DNA from: Vulgatibacter sp035565615
GTDB taxonomy: Bacteria; Myxococcota; Myxococcia; Myxococcales; Vulgatibacteraceae
Direction: 5' to 3'
DNA: 43,266 nucleotides
NCBI GenBank assembly: GCA_035565615.1
Contig: DATMSB010000095.1
Location: 1-43,266, forward strand
Below are positions 16,855 through 26,276 of the stretch, piece after piece. The position numbers and the translations under genes were made by a program. A model generated the notes under the pieces. That model did no database searches. It was not told the origin of the DNA and worked only from the letters and a program-made list of their open reading frames with translations. Within the stretch, counting starts at the first letter, position 1; each line of letters begins with the position of its first letter.

Positions 16855-18144
16855 TCAGGCCGCGAGGGACGCCGGAGCTTCCTGCTCTTCCGCGCGATCG
16901 GGGCGTCGCCCCAGCGTCCACAACCCGACGGCGAAGAGGACCAGGGTGGGCAGCGCCTTTGCCCCCGGGACGGCGAGCCGCTGCGCGAGGCTCCACGTCC
17001 ACGCCGGATCGTCGCCGGGCCGATCCCAGAGGGCGAACGGCGTGGGGAGCGCGAGGGCGACGAGCGCCGCGCCGATCGCCCAGGCGGCGCGGCGGTGGGC
17101 GAGGTTCTCGCGGAGGAGGAGGAGGCCCATGGGCAGGACCATCGAGGCGTGGTGCTCCCACACGTCCTTGTAGGTGACCTGGTGGGCGAGCAGCAGCGTC
17201 GCGGCGGCGGCGGCGACCGACCCGCCGCGGCGTCGCAGCGCGAGCGCCAAGGCGATCGCGAGGATCGAGAGGGAGCCGATGCGGTGGATCGTCGGCCAGG
17301 CGCTGGCGGGGACGCCGAAGATCCGCAGGAGCACGAGCTGCGCGAAGTGGGAGAGGCCGTAGTGCGCCGCGTTCGGCGGGTTCACCGCCGCCGGCACCAG
17401 GTTCATGTCCACGAACGCCCGCCACGCGTCGGGGAGCCGCAGGAAGCCGGGGACGTTGCCGAGGGCGAGGAGGGCGACGAGCGCGGTGGGGAGGAGGATC
17501 CACCCTCGTCGCCACCACAGCGGCAGGAGGATCACCGGATAGATCTTGACGGCGACGCTCGCGATCCAGGCGAGGAGCGCGCGGACGGAAGCGCCGCGCG
17601 AGGCCAGGACGCAGGCCGCGAAGACGAGGGCTCCGGTGGCGAAGCTGAACTGCCCCATGAAGAGCTCGAGCCACAGCGGCGTGTACGCGAGCCAGAGGGC
17701 CCACAGCCAGGGCACGATCGGGCCGCCGCCGAAGTGGAGCCGGGTGAAAACCAGGCAGGCGACGAGGAGCACCTCCAGGAGCCCGATCCAGACGAGGTAC
17801 GCGGTCCAGGGGGAGACGAGGCGGGCGGCGCGGCCGGCGGTCTGGGCCAGGGAGGGGAGGTAGCGGAAGACGTAGTAGGGAGGCGTGATCTCGTCGCCCC
17901 CCCACGCGTAGATGCGCCCGTCCCGCTCGAGCCGGACCCCCGCGTGGTAGAGGGCGAAGAAGTCAGCGCCGGGGCCAACTCTATGTGATGCATCATTGAA
18001 CAAGCGGAAGATGCGGGGGAGCGGGGTCTCCTCGCCGCGGCGCTTCTCCTGGACCCGGAGGACGACGGTGGCCACCACGGCCAGGTGGAGAACGAGCGCC
18101 ACGGCGAACGCCTCCCACCCGATCCGACCGGTGCGCTCAGGCAT
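16855..18144 (-). CDS. Polytopic membrane protein, GT87 / DUF2029-type mannosyltransferase-like
   Basis: The protein has 429 residues with about ten hydrophobic segments. The N-terminal 'GADFFALYHAGVRLERDGRIYAW' with a following 'PPYYVFRYLP' resembles the 'D...Y..A......G..Y......F.Y.P' pattern of family GT87 (DUF2029) polyprenyl-phosphate-mannose-dependent transferases. The 'MGQFSF' and 'AASRG...AW..S...KIYP' regions fit too. It is probably in the inner membrane with a periplasmic active site, acting in glycan or glycolipid assembly, perhaps in the same pathway as the convergent GT-C protein. The 100-bp upstream spacer (18145-18244) shows no clear signal, and no strong ribosome site precedes the ATG. 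Confidence 0.72.
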   Translation of the reverse strand: MPERTGRIGWEAFAVALVLHLAVVATVVLRVQEKRRGEETPLPRIFRLFNDASHRVGPGADFFALYHAGVRLERDGRIYAWGGDEITPPYYVFRYLPSLAQTAGRAARLVSPWTAYLVWIGLLEVLLVACLVFTRLHFGGGPIVPWLWALWLAYTPLWLELFMGQFSFATGALVFAACVLASRGASVRALLAWIASVAVKIYPVILLPLWWRRGWILLPTALVALLALGNVPGFLRLPDAWRAFVDMNLVPAAVNPPNAAHYGLSHFAQLVLLRIFGVPASAWPTIHRIGSLSILAIALALALRRRGGSVAAAAATLLLAHQVTYKDVWEHHASMVLPMGLLLLRENLAHRRAAWAIGAALVALALPTPFALWDRPGDDPAWTWSLAQRLAVPGAKALPTLVLFAVGLWTLGRRPDRAEEQEAPASLAA

Positions 18145-18244
18145 GGCCGGTACTCTACCGCGAGGTCGGTCGTGCCGGGAGCCTCGCGGGCCTGCCGATC
18201 GGGACGACCGGCCGCTCGGGGGGGAGCGGCGGTGCCGACGGGCT

Positions 18245-18616
18245 TCAGGCGGTCTTCAGCCAGCCGTCCTCGACGCAGACCGGCCAGGGGCTGAGCCGGG
18301 CGCCGGCGCAGGGCCCTCCGACGCAGGCGCCGTCCTCGGGGCGAAAGATTGCGCCGTGCCACGAGCAGGCGATGAGGTCCTTGCGCGGCGTGAGGTATTC
18401 GTCGAGCTCGCGGGCCAGGGGGAGCCCCATGTGGGGGCAGCGGTCCACCCAGCCGCGGACCTCGCCGCCCGCGCGGACCACGAAGCCGTGGAAGAAGGCC
18501 TCGCCGATCTGGAGGACGAAGTTGCGCGCGCCGGGATCGGCGATGGCGTCCACGGGGCAGAGGCGGACGCCGGGGGGCGTCTGCCAGACCCGCTCGCGAT
18601 GCGGTGCTTCGGACAT
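18245..18616 (-). CDS. Rieske [2Fe-2S] domain protein
   Basis: A 123-residue single-domain protein with the Rieske cluster motifs C-x-H (Cys60-Pro-His62, 'CPHMG') and C-x2-H (Cys84-Ser-Trp-His87, 'CSWHG'). It has no signal peptide or membrane helix, so it is a cytoplasmic Rieske ferredoxin-like electron carrier or the small component of an oxygenase. It lies 55 bp after hppD in the same orientation, so it may be co-transcribed and act in aromatic amino acid catabolism; this is inference, since HPPD itself needs no electron carrier. No oxygenase alpha subunit lies nearby. Confidence 0.85.
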   Translation of the reverse strand: MSEAPHRERVWQTPPGVRLCPVDAIADPGARNFVLQIGEAFFHGFVVRAGGEVRGWVDRCPHMGLPLARELDEYLTPRKDLIACSWHGAIFRPEDGACVGGPCAGARLSPWPVCVEDGWLKTA

Positions 18617-18671
18617 GGGAGAAGGCGGGCGGCGCGTGGCGTGGGCCGCCCGCCGGGAGTCCGAGGGCGGA

Positions 18672-19733
18672 TCAGCCCTCGACCTTGATCACGCCGCGGC
18701 GGATCTGATCGAGCTCGATCGACTCGAAGAGCGCCTGGAAGTTGCCGTTGCCGAAGCCCTCGTTGCCCTTGCGCTGGATGATCTCGAAGAAGATGGGGCC
18801 GACGAGGTTCTCGGTGAAGATCTGCAGGAGCAGGCCATCCTCCTTGCTGCCGTCGATGAGGATGCGGTTCGCGCGCATCCGCGGCAGATCCTCGCCGTGG
18901 TCGGGGACGCGCTTGTCGACCAGCTCGTAGTAGGTGTCGAGGGTGTCCTGGAAGCCCAGGCCGTTCGCTTTCATCCGCTCGACGGTGTCGTAGATGTCGG
19001 GCGTGGTGAAGGCCAGGTGCTGGATGCCCTCGCCGTTGTACAGGCGGATGAACTCCTCGATCTGCGAATTGTCGTCCTGGCTCTCGTTCAGCGGGATGCG
19101 GATCATGCGATCCGGCGCGATCATCGCCTGGGAGAAGAGGCCGGTGGCCTTGCCCTTGATGTCGAAGTACATCTGCTCCTGGAAGTTGAAGACGCGGTTG
19201 TAAAAGCTCGACCACACCCGCATCTGTCCCCGGCGGACGTTGTGGGTGAGGTGGTCGAGGAGCTGCAGGCCCATGTCCCGCTTCTTCGCGGCCTCCTCGG
19301 CGCCGGGGATCGGCGTCCAGTCGGCGTAGAGGTCGCCCTGCTCTCCGTACTGGTCCACCAGGTAGAGGAGGGAGCCTCCGATGCCTTCGAGCACCTTGGC
19401 GTCCGGGCCGAGGGCGCTGGGCGCCGCGTCCGTGGGCTTCGCGCCGCGCTCCATCGCCATGGCGAAGGCCTTCTTGGCGTCCTTCACCCGGAAGGCCATG
19501 CCGTTGGCGGACGGGCCGTGGTCCTTGCGGAAGGAGGCCGCATGCCCGTGGGCCTCGCGGTTGAGGAGGAGGTTGATCTCGCCCTGCTTGAAGCGGATCA
19601 CGTCCTTGGTCGGGTGCTTCGAGACGGCGGTGAAGCCGAGGAGCTCGAACGTCCGCGCCAGCTTCTCCGGGTCGGGCGTGGTGAACTCTACGAACTCGAA
19701 GCCGTCCGTGCCGAGGGGATTGTCGACCATCAT
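18672..19733 (-). CDS. hppD: 4-hydroxyphenylpyruvate dioxygenase
   Basis: A 353-residue non-haem Fe(II) dioxygenase that turns 4-hydroxyphenylpyruvate and O2 into homogentisate in tyrosine breakdown. Two vicinal-oxygen-chelate halves are visible. The expected iron ligands are His161 ('LLDHLTHNV'), His239 ('GIQHLAF') and Glu337 ('NFQALFESIE'), preceded by the signature 'FFEIIQRKGNEGFG'. The start is the first of two adjacent ATGs (19733), with GAGGAG 5 nt upstream; the frame extends upstream without a ribosome site or homology. Homogentisate dioxygenase is not in the window. Enzyme activity requires oxygen, in contrast to the anaerobic operon at 32601. Confidence 0.95.
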   Translation of the reverse strand: MMVDNPLGTDGFEFVEFTTPDPEKLARTFELLGFTAVSKHPTKDVIRFKQGEINLLLNREAHGHAASFRKDHGPSANGMAFRVKDAKKAFAMAMERGAKPTDAAPSALGPDAKVLEGIGGSLLYLVDQYGEQGDLYADWTPIPGAEEAAKKRDMGLQLLDHLTHNVRRGQMRVWSSFYNRVFNFQEQMYFDIKGKATGLFSQAMIAPDRMIRIPLNESQDDNSQIEEFIRLYNGEGIQHLAFTTPDIYDTVERMKANGLGFQDTLDTYYELVDKRVPDHGEDLPRMRANRILIDGSKEDGLLLQIFTENLVGPIFFEIIQRKGNEGFGNGNFQALFESIELDQIRRGVIKVEG

Positions 19734-19824
19734 TTCGTCTCCTCTGTAACGATCGCAGCCCTTGCCGCGAATCTTCCCCGATCCCTCTACACCAGAAGCC
19801 GCCCGGACGCGACCCGGGCCGGCA

Positions 19825-19848
19825 GGCGGGCGGTCCTGCCAGCCCGCC
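19825..19848 (-). terminator. Hairpin between the hydrolase gene and hppD
   Basis: A 7-bp inverted repeat GGCGGGC / GCCCGCC with a 10-nt loop lies 73 bp after the hydrolase stop. It lacks a T-tract. It may separate the ccm-hydrolase transcript from hppD (inference). Confidence 0.25.
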
Positions 19849-19920
19849 GACGGTTCACCCTCCTTCGGGCCGCTTCGAACCGCGGGAGTCGACGGACCAC
19901 GAGGGCCGTCGAGGTGGACG

Positions 19921-20793
<873 letters not shown>

Positions 20794-20873
20794 GCGCGCC
20801 AGTCTACAGGCCCGCCTCGCGGATGGCGCGGCGCCGGCGGGGCGAGGCGCCGAAGGCGGCGCGCCGCGTCCGA

Positions 20874-22214
20874 TCAAGGCGCGCGCAGGGTGAGGCGCAC
20901 GGGATCGCCGCCCGCGCGGACGCCGTCGGCCCGGGCCACGGGATCGTCGGCGTCCCTGGTCATGGCGTTGCCGTCCCGATCGATGCGGGCCTCGAGAGAG
21001 ACGGACTCGGGCATGGGCCGTCCAATCATGGTGTCGTCGTCGCCGACGCTCACGGTGATGGGGAACGCGCCGACGGGCACGCGCTTGGCAGCAACGGGAG
21101 GGCCGCTGGCGACGCCGGCCGGCCGCACGGCGACGAAGAGCGTGGAGCCCGGCTGCACCTTGCCCGCGAGCGCCGGATCGAGGTCGAGGGTGACCTGCAG
21201 ATCGCCCGCCTGCGCGGGCGCGCCGCCCCCCGGCGCCGGGGTGGCGGGCGCCTCGGCCGCGGGAGGCGAGCCGCCCCCGGCGAGGCGGGCCCTGGCCTCC
21301 TCGATCACGGGCAGCAGCGCGGCGCGGCCGTCGGGGCGCTGCTCGAGGGCGCGCTCCCACGAGTCGATCGCCACCTGGTAGCGGCCCATGTCGAAGGCGG
21401 CGAGGCCCCGCCGCACCCACGCCTCGGTGAGCATGGGGTCTAGCTGGACGGCGCGATCGAGGAGCTGCATCGATCGCTCCTGCTGGCCCATGGCGAGGCG
21501 CACCACGCCCTCGTAGGCGAGGGCGCGGGGGTTGTCGGGGGCGACCTTTTCCACCTCCTGCACCACGTTGAACGCCTCGAGGAGGCGATCGCGGAAGAGC
21601 AGGGCCTGCGCGAGGTCGAGCTTGATCTCGACGTCCTGCGGATGGGCGGCGACCGCGGCGCGGAGCTGATCGAGCTCCGGATCCGGCGCCTCGGCGCCGT
21701 CGGCGGACGCCGCCCCCATGACACCGGCGGGGCCCGCAGGCGCCCCGCTCATCCTGCCGGGCGTGGCGATGTCGCCGAGGAAGAAGAGCAGCAGGAAGAG
21801 GAAGCTCGCGGAGGCGGCGCCCCAGAGGAAGCCGCGCAGCACCGGCCGCGAGGCGAAGAAGCCCGCGCCGGTGACGCCGGGTGCCGCGGGGGCCTCGCCG
21901 GCGCCGCCCTCCTTGGCCTTCGCGATCGCCTCGACGGCAGCCCGCTCCGCCTCGCCGATGGATCGCAGCACCTTGGCGGTCTCCAGCTCGAGGTCGTGCT
22001 TCTCTGCCGCCAGCTCCGGGGGCGGGCTGGCGCCGATCTCCCGCAGCCTCGCGATGAGCGAGTCCCGGCGCGCGCGCAGCTCGTTCATGTGCTCCTTCTG
22101 CGGCTCGAAGGCGGGCACCCCGGCCGCGCCCCGGTGGCGCAGCCAGAGGACGGCGCCGCCGACGAGGCCGAGGGCGAGCGCGAGGATCCCGGGGAGCCAG
22201 TCGGTTCCGTGCAT
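20874..22214 (-). CDS. ccmI: Cytochrome c maturation protein CcmI (TPR, CycH-like)
   Basis: A 446-residue protein. It has an N-terminal membrane helix, a cytoplasmic coiled-coil-like region rich in Glu/Leu (about 45-110), a second helix (about 135-155), then a periplasmic TPR region (about 190-300) and a C-terminal beta domain like that of CycH/CcmI (from about 340). CcmI holds apocytochrome c for haem ligation by CcmF/CcmH. It is the last gene of the ccm operon, starting 7 bp after ccmH. A Pro/Ala linker separates the TPR and C-terminal parts. Confidence 0.88.
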   Translation of the reverse strand: MHGTDWLPGILALALGLVGGAVLWLRHRGAAGVPAFEPQKEHMNELRARRDSLIARLREIGASPPPELAAEKHDLELETAKVLRSIGEAERAAVEAIAKAKEGGAGEAPAAPGVTGAGFFASRPVLRGFLWGAASASFLFLLLFFLGDIATPGRMSGAPAGPAGVMGAASADGAEAPDPELDQLRAAVAAHPQDVEIKLDLAQALLFRDRLLEAFNVVQEVEKVAPDNPRALAYEGVVRLAMGQQERSMQLLDRAVQLDPMLTEAWVRRGLAAFDMGRYQVAIDSWERALEQRPDGRAALLPVIEEARARLAGGGSPPAAEAPATPAPGGGAPAQAGDLQVTLDLDPALAGKVQPGSTLFVAVRPAGVASGPPVAAKRVPVGAFPITVSVGDDDTMIGRPMPESVSLEARIDRDGNAMTRDADDPVARADGVRAGGDPVRLTLRAP

Positions 22215-22221
22215 CGGTCGA

Positions 22222-22968
22222 TCAAACCTTTCCGTGTCGTGTTTCGTTCGCGGGCCGATCGCCGTCCCCGCCGAAGGCCAGCGCCCGCGCCTCGCGCAGC
22301 CACTCGTCGAGCTCGGGATCGGCCGCAGGCGCCGCCTCCTCCTCCGTCGCCTCCAGCCCGCTGCTCCTCATGCTCTTTCGCACCTGGAGGGCGACGATCA
22401 CGAGGCCGGCGAGGAGGACCACGCCAGGTCCCAGCCACACCAGCATGTTCAGCCCCTCGGCCTTCGGCTGCATCAGCACGAACTGGCCGTAGGACGCCTC
22501 GAACCACGCGAGGATCTGCCCCTGGTCGTAGCCTTCCGCGAGGAGGTCGCGGACCTCGTTCTTCATGTTGATCGCGGTGGAGGAAGGCGAGTCCGCCACC
22601 GAGCTGCCCTGGCAGACCGGGCAGCGGAGCAGGAGCCCCACCTCGTGGGTGCGGGTCTCGAGCTCGGCGCCGGCGAGGGGCCTGCCGGCGGGCTGCCCCA
22701 CGACGGTGGAGACGAACTCCCGATCGATCAGGCGCTCCATCGTCGGCTCGGCGTCGCCGGCCGCGGCCTCCGCCCCGGTGCCGGCGCCTTCGAGGCCGCC
22801 GTCGGCGGGGGCGGCGGCGAGGAGCGGCGAGGTGGCCGAAGCGAACGAGGGCAGGCAGGCCGCGGGCGCGGCGATCGCGGTGGCCGCGGCGGGCGAGACG
22901 ATCACCGGCACGGCGATCGAGCCCAGGACCGCCAGCGGAAGGAATGCCAGGAGACGCCTCGGGTTCAT
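22222..22968 (-). CDS. ccmH: Cytochrome c maturation thiol-reductase CcmH
   Basis: A 248-residue protein with an N-terminal signal anchor, an unusually long Ala/Pro-rich insertion (about residues 25-75), and then the CcmH core with LRCPVCQ (Cys116, Cys119), 'IADSP'-like 'VADSPSSTAINMKNEV' and 'GQILAWFEASYG'. A membrane helix and cytoplasmic tail follow. The CxxC reduces the haem-binding cysteines of apocytochrome c. The ATG at 22968 overlaps the ccmG stop by 4 nt (ATGA). It is longer than many CcmH proteins (about 150) because of the N-terminal insertion and the acidic C-terminal tail. Confidence 0.92.
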   Translation of the reverse strand: MNPRRLLAFLPLAVLGSIAVPVIVSPAAATAIAAPAACLPSFASATSPLLAAAPADGGLEGAGTGAEAAAGDAEPTMERLIDREFVSTVVGQPAGRPLAGAELETRTHEVGLLLRCPVCQGSSVADSPSSTAINMKNEVRDLLAEGYDQGQILAWFEASYGQFVLMQPKAEGLNMLVWLGPGVVLLAGLVIVALQVRKSMRSSGLEATEEEAAPAADPELDEWLREARALAFGGDGDRPANETRHGKV

Positions 22969-23537
22969 GGCGCCCCCAGGAGCTGGGCCACGTGCTCCCG
23001 CAGCCGCTCGGGCGAGAGCGGGCCGTTGTACTTCGAGACGATCCGCCCGCTCGCGTCGATGAAAAAGGTCTCGGGCACGCCGGTGACGCCGTAGGCGATG
23101 GCCGCCTTGCCGCCGTCGTCGATCAGCGCCGGGTACCCGCTGCCGTAGCGCTCGAGGAACGCCTCGATCTTCGGCTTCTTGTCGTCGTAGACGACGCCGA
23201 CGAACTGGACCCGGTCGCCGAAGATCTTCGCGCCCTGGGTGAGCACGCCGTGCTCCCGCTTGCACGGCTCGCACCACGTGGCCCAGAAGTTCACCACCAC
23301 CGGCGTGCCCCGGAGCGACGCGAGCGACACCCGCTCGCCGTCCTGCACCGAGACGAGGTCGAAGGGTGGCGCCTCCCTGCCCACCAGTGGTGAGCGCACG
23401 GCGTGGGGATCGTTGCCGAAGCTCGAGGCGAAGAGCACGAGGAGCGGCAGCACCAACAGCAGCCCCATGACGAGGACCGCCTTGTTCAGGCCGCCCTTCT
23501 TCGGCGGCGCCGGGGTCACGGGAGACTCGACGTTCAT
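22965..23537 (-). CDS. ccmG: Thiol:disulfide interchange protein CcmG/DsbE
   Basis: A 190-residue membrane-anchored thioredoxin-fold protein. An N-terminal helix (about 19-40) is followed by the periplasmic domain with WATWCEPC (Cys89, Cys92) and the family 'GVPETFFID' (cis-Pro loop). It keeps apocytochrome c or CcmH thiols reduced in the periplasm. Its start overlaps the ccmF stop by 4 nt (ATGA), as does its stop with ccmH. Confidence 0.95.
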   Translation of the reverse strand: MNVESPVTPAPPKKGGLNKAVLVMGLLLVLPLLVLFASSFGNDPHAVRSPLVGREAPPFDLVSVQDGERVSLASLRGTPVVVNFWATWCEPCKREHGVLTQGAKIFGDRVQFVGVVYDDKKPKIEAFLERYGSGYPALIDDGGKAAIAYGVTGVPETFFIDASGRIVSKYNGPLSPERLREHVAQLLGAP

Positions 23538-25561
23538 GCCGTACCTTCCTCCGAGGAGCGGACCGCGAGCCCCGCCTCGGGCGCCGGAGCGGGCGGCGGC
23601 GCCGGCGCCGGCTCCTTCCGGCGCGAGGTGGCGGCCGCGTGCCTCCCCGCGGGGACGATGGAGAGGAGCGCGCCGAGCGCGAGAACCGCGGTGCCGATCC
23701 AGATCCAGATCACCATCGGGTTGATGAACGCGCGCAGGCCCAGGACCTCGCCGCCCTGATCGATGCTCATCACCGAGAGGTAGAGGTCCTCCTTCAGCGT
23801 GCTGAGCACCGCCGGCGTTCCCACCGGCTCCCGCATGGTGAAGTAGTGGTTCATCCTCGGCGAGAGGCTCGCCACCTTCGTGCCGTCCTTCAGCACGTCG
23901 ACGTGGGCGATGGTGGAGGTCCGGTGCGGATCGGTGGCGGTGGACGAGCCCTGGTACACCAGGGTGTAGGGGCCGAGGGCCGCGGCGCCGCCTCGGCGCA
24001 GGGTGGCCTCGGTGGTCACCTTGCCCACGGAGGAGACCGCCACGGCGATGAGGATCGCCGCGACGCCCAGGTGGATCACGTATCCGCCGAGGCGGCGCCT
24101 GCCGGCGGTGAACATCACCGCGAGCGACCGGCCGAGGTCGCCGCGCCGCAAGGGGAGGATCATCGCGTCAACGGTGACCCAGAGGGTGTAGCCGCCGCAG
24201 AAGAGGGTGACGAGCAGCGAGGGCGCGCGCGCGCCGAGGGCGACGCCGATGGAGAGCAGGAGGAGGCCCCCCGCCGCCGGCGGGAGCACGGCGGCCCACA
24301 GCTTCCTCCACGACACCTTGCCCCAAGGCAGCGCGGGGCCGACGCCCATGAGGAAGAGCACGGCCACGCCCAGGGGGACCGCCATGCGGTTGAAGTATGG
24401 CTCGCCCACGCTGATCTGCCGGTGCTGCACCGCCTCCACGATCAGCGGGAACACCGTGCCGAGGAGCACGGTGAAGGTGATCATCACGAAGAGCAGGTTG
24501 TTGAGGAGGAAGGTGCTCTCGCGGCTCTTCGGATCCTCGATGCGGCCCTGGCCCTCGAGATGGCCGATGCGGGCGGCGAGCAGGAAGACCGAGAACAGGA
24601 GCGCCATCCCCAGGAAGGCGAGGAAGGTGGGGCCGATGTCGCTCTGCGTGAAGGAGTGGACCGAGTTGAAGACGCCCGAGCGCGTCATGAACGTGCCGAG
24701 GATCGTCAGGAGGAAGGTGGCGAGGACCAGGGTAGTGGTCCAGCCCGAGAGGATCTTGCGGCGCTCCACCACCATCGCCGAGTGGATCGCGGCGGTGGCG
24801 GTGAGCCAGGGCAGGAGCGACGCGTTCTCCACCGGATCCCACGCCCAGTAGCCGCCCCAGCCCAGGACCTCGTACGCCCACCAGCCGCCGAGGACGATGC
24901 CGATGGAGAGGAAGGCCCACGGCACGAGGAGGGAGAGCCGCAGGGTCCTGAGCAGGTCCGCGCCGAGGCGCCCGGTGAAGAGCGCCGCCGCCGCCACCGC
25001 GAAGGGCACCGTCATCCCCACGTAGCCCAGGTAGAGCATGGGCGGGTGCGCCACCATGAGGATGTGGTTCTGCAGGAGGGCGTTGGGGCCCGGGCCGTCC
25101 ATCGGCGGGTTGGCGAGGGTGTGGAAGGGGTTGGCGGGGCCCGCGATGAGAAACGCGAAGAACACGCCGCAGGCGAGCATCACCCCGAGGATCCAGGGCT
25201 GCGCCTCCAGGTGTTTCCTTCGCATCCAGAAGGTGGCCCCGGCGACGTACGCGCCGAGGATGAGGCCCCAGAAGAGGATCGACCCCTCCAGCGACGACCA
25301 GAGGCTGACGATGGTGACCCAGGTGGGGCTCGCCCGGGAGCCGACCTGCGCCACGTAGCCCACCGAGAAGTCGTGGGTGAGGAGGGCGTACTCCATGAGC
25401 AGGTTCGCGCCGGCCATCAGGAGTGCGAAGGCGTAGGCGAGGCGCCGCGTCCACTGCAGGGCGCCGGCGCTCCTGCGGGCGGCGGTGAGGCCGAGGACCG
25501 CGCCGGAGGCGGCGGTGGCGAGGGCCGCCAGCACCATCCAGCGTCCGAGGAGTCCGATCAT
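23534..25561 (-). CDS. ccmF: Haem lyase subunit CcmF
   Basis: A 675-residue polytopic membrane protein, the usual length for CcmF, with about 14-15 helices. It has the WWD signature 'GGWWAYEVLGWGGYWAWDP' (residues 225-243) and conserved His residues flanking it ('NHILMVAHPP', 'HSAMV'). With CcmH/CcmI it ligates haem delivered by CcmE to apocytochrome c on the periplasmic side. The start ATG at 25561 overlaps the ccmE stop by 4 nt. The frame extends upstream through ccmE, but the CcmF-like sequence begins at this ATG. Confidence 0.97.
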   Translation of the reverse strand: MIGLLGRWMVLAALATAASGAVLGLTAARRSAGALQWTRRLAYAFALLMAGANLLMEYALLTHDFSVGYVAQVGSRASPTWVTIVSLWSSLEGSILFWGLILGAYVAGATFWMRRKHLEAQPWILGVMLACGVFFAFLIAGPANPFHTLANPPMDGPGPNALLQNHILMVAHPPMLYLGYVGMTVPFAVAAAALFTGRLGADLLRTLRLSLLVPWAFLSIGIVLGGWWAYEVLGWGGYWAWDPVENASLLPWLTATAAIHSAMVVERRKILSGWTTTLVLATFLLTILGTFMTRSGVFNSVHSFTQSDIGPTFLAFLGMALLFSVFLLAARIGHLEGQGRIEDPKSRESTFLLNNLLFVMITFTVLLGTVFPLIVEAVQHRQISVGEPYFNRMAVPLGVAVLFLMGVGPALPWGKVSWRKLWAAVLPPAAGGLLLLSIGVALGARAPSLLVTLFCGGYTLWVTVDAMILPLRRGDLGRSLAVMFTAGRRRLGGYVIHLGVAAILIAVAVSSVGKVTTEATLRRGGAAALGPYTLVYQGSSTATDPHRTSTIAHVDVLKDGTKVASLSPRMNHYFTMREPVGTPAVLSTLKEDLYLSVMSIDQGGEVLGLRAFINPMVIWIWIGTAVLALGALLSIVPAGRHAAATSRRKEPAPAPPPAPAPEAGLAVRSSEEGTA

Positions 25562-26040
25562 CTGGCGACCTCTTCCGGCGATACGCCATCCGCCGTCTTC
25601 ATGAGCTGGTGGGTGTCCAGGTCCTCCAGGTCGTGGGGCGCCTGGTACTCGTTGCCGTGGGACACCATCAGCCGGTGGGACTCGAAGTGCCCCGCCTTGG
25701 TGAGCGTGCCCTCGACGATCACGCCGATGTTCTCGCGGAACATCTGCGGCGGCACGCCCACCGAGCGGACGTCGACCTTCTCCTTGCCGTCGGTGACCTG
25801 GAAGGCGAGGTTGCTGGTCCCCTCGTCGAACCGGATGGAGCCGGGGACCACCTGCCCGCCCAGGCGGATGGTGGCGCCGATGGCCTTGTCGCCGGCGGCC
25901 TTCATCTCGCTCGCGTCCCAGTAGTAGACGAGGCTCTCGCCGAGGCCGCCCAGGGCGATGAACGCGAAGGCGCCGCCCGCGATGGCGAGGGCCACGACGG
26001 CGAAGGCCTTCATCCGCTTCGAATTCCTGGTTGCGCTCAC
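25558..26040 (-). CDS. ccmE: Haem chaperone CcmE
   Basis: A 160-residue periplasmic haem chaperone with one N-terminal membrane helix (about 11-31) and an OB-fold ('GGQVVPGSI', 'FQVTDG', 'GVPPQMFREN'). The covalent haem attachment motif HxxxY is present as His128-Gly-Asn-Glu-Tyr132 ('SHGNEYQAP'), so this is the His-type CcmE rather than the Cys-type of some sulfate reducers. The GTG start at 26040 has GAGGAG 5 nt upstream and overlaps the ccmD stop (GTGA). Confidence 0.94.
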   Translation of the reverse strand: MSATRNSKRMKAFAVVALAIAGGAFAFIALGGLGESLVYYWDASEMKAAGDKAIGATIRLGGQVVPGSIRFDEGTSNLAFQVTDGKEKVDVRSVGVPPQMFRENIGVIVEGTLTKAGHFESHRLMVSHGNEYQAPHDLEDLDTHQLMKTADGVSPEEVAR

Positions 26041-26276
26041 TGCTCCTCCTCGGCCGAACGGCGCTCTGCTCGGGCGGGTGAAGGGATCGACCCCACGGAG
26101 GCAGGCCCGATCCCGTCGTCTCGCGCTTCGCGCGCGCCGCGCTCTTCTCGCGAGTGCTCGCCCAAGGCTCGCAGGCGCAGGGCGAGGGAAGCTCCATACG
26201 CCCCGAGGGCGACGAAGGTAAGGCCATAGGCAGCCCAGACGAACTCCCAGCCGCCGACGACGATTCCGCCGGTCAT
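26037..26276 (-). CDS. ccmD: Haem exporter accessory protein CcmD
   Basis: A small 79-residue protein between ccmC and ccmE. It has one membrane helix with a CcmD-like 'WEFVWAAYGLTFVALGAYG' start, then a basic/acidic cytoplasmic tail. CcmD helps release holo-CcmE from the CcmABCD complex. The start ATG at 26276 overlaps the ccmC stop (ATGA) and the stop overlaps the ccmE GTG. The identification relies on position plus the short conserved helix; the tail is longer than in E. coli CcmD. Confidence 0.88.
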   Translation of the reverse strand: MTGGIVVGGWEFVWAAYGLTFVALGAYGASLALRLRALGEHSREERGAREARDDGIGPASVGSIPSPARAERRSAEEEQ

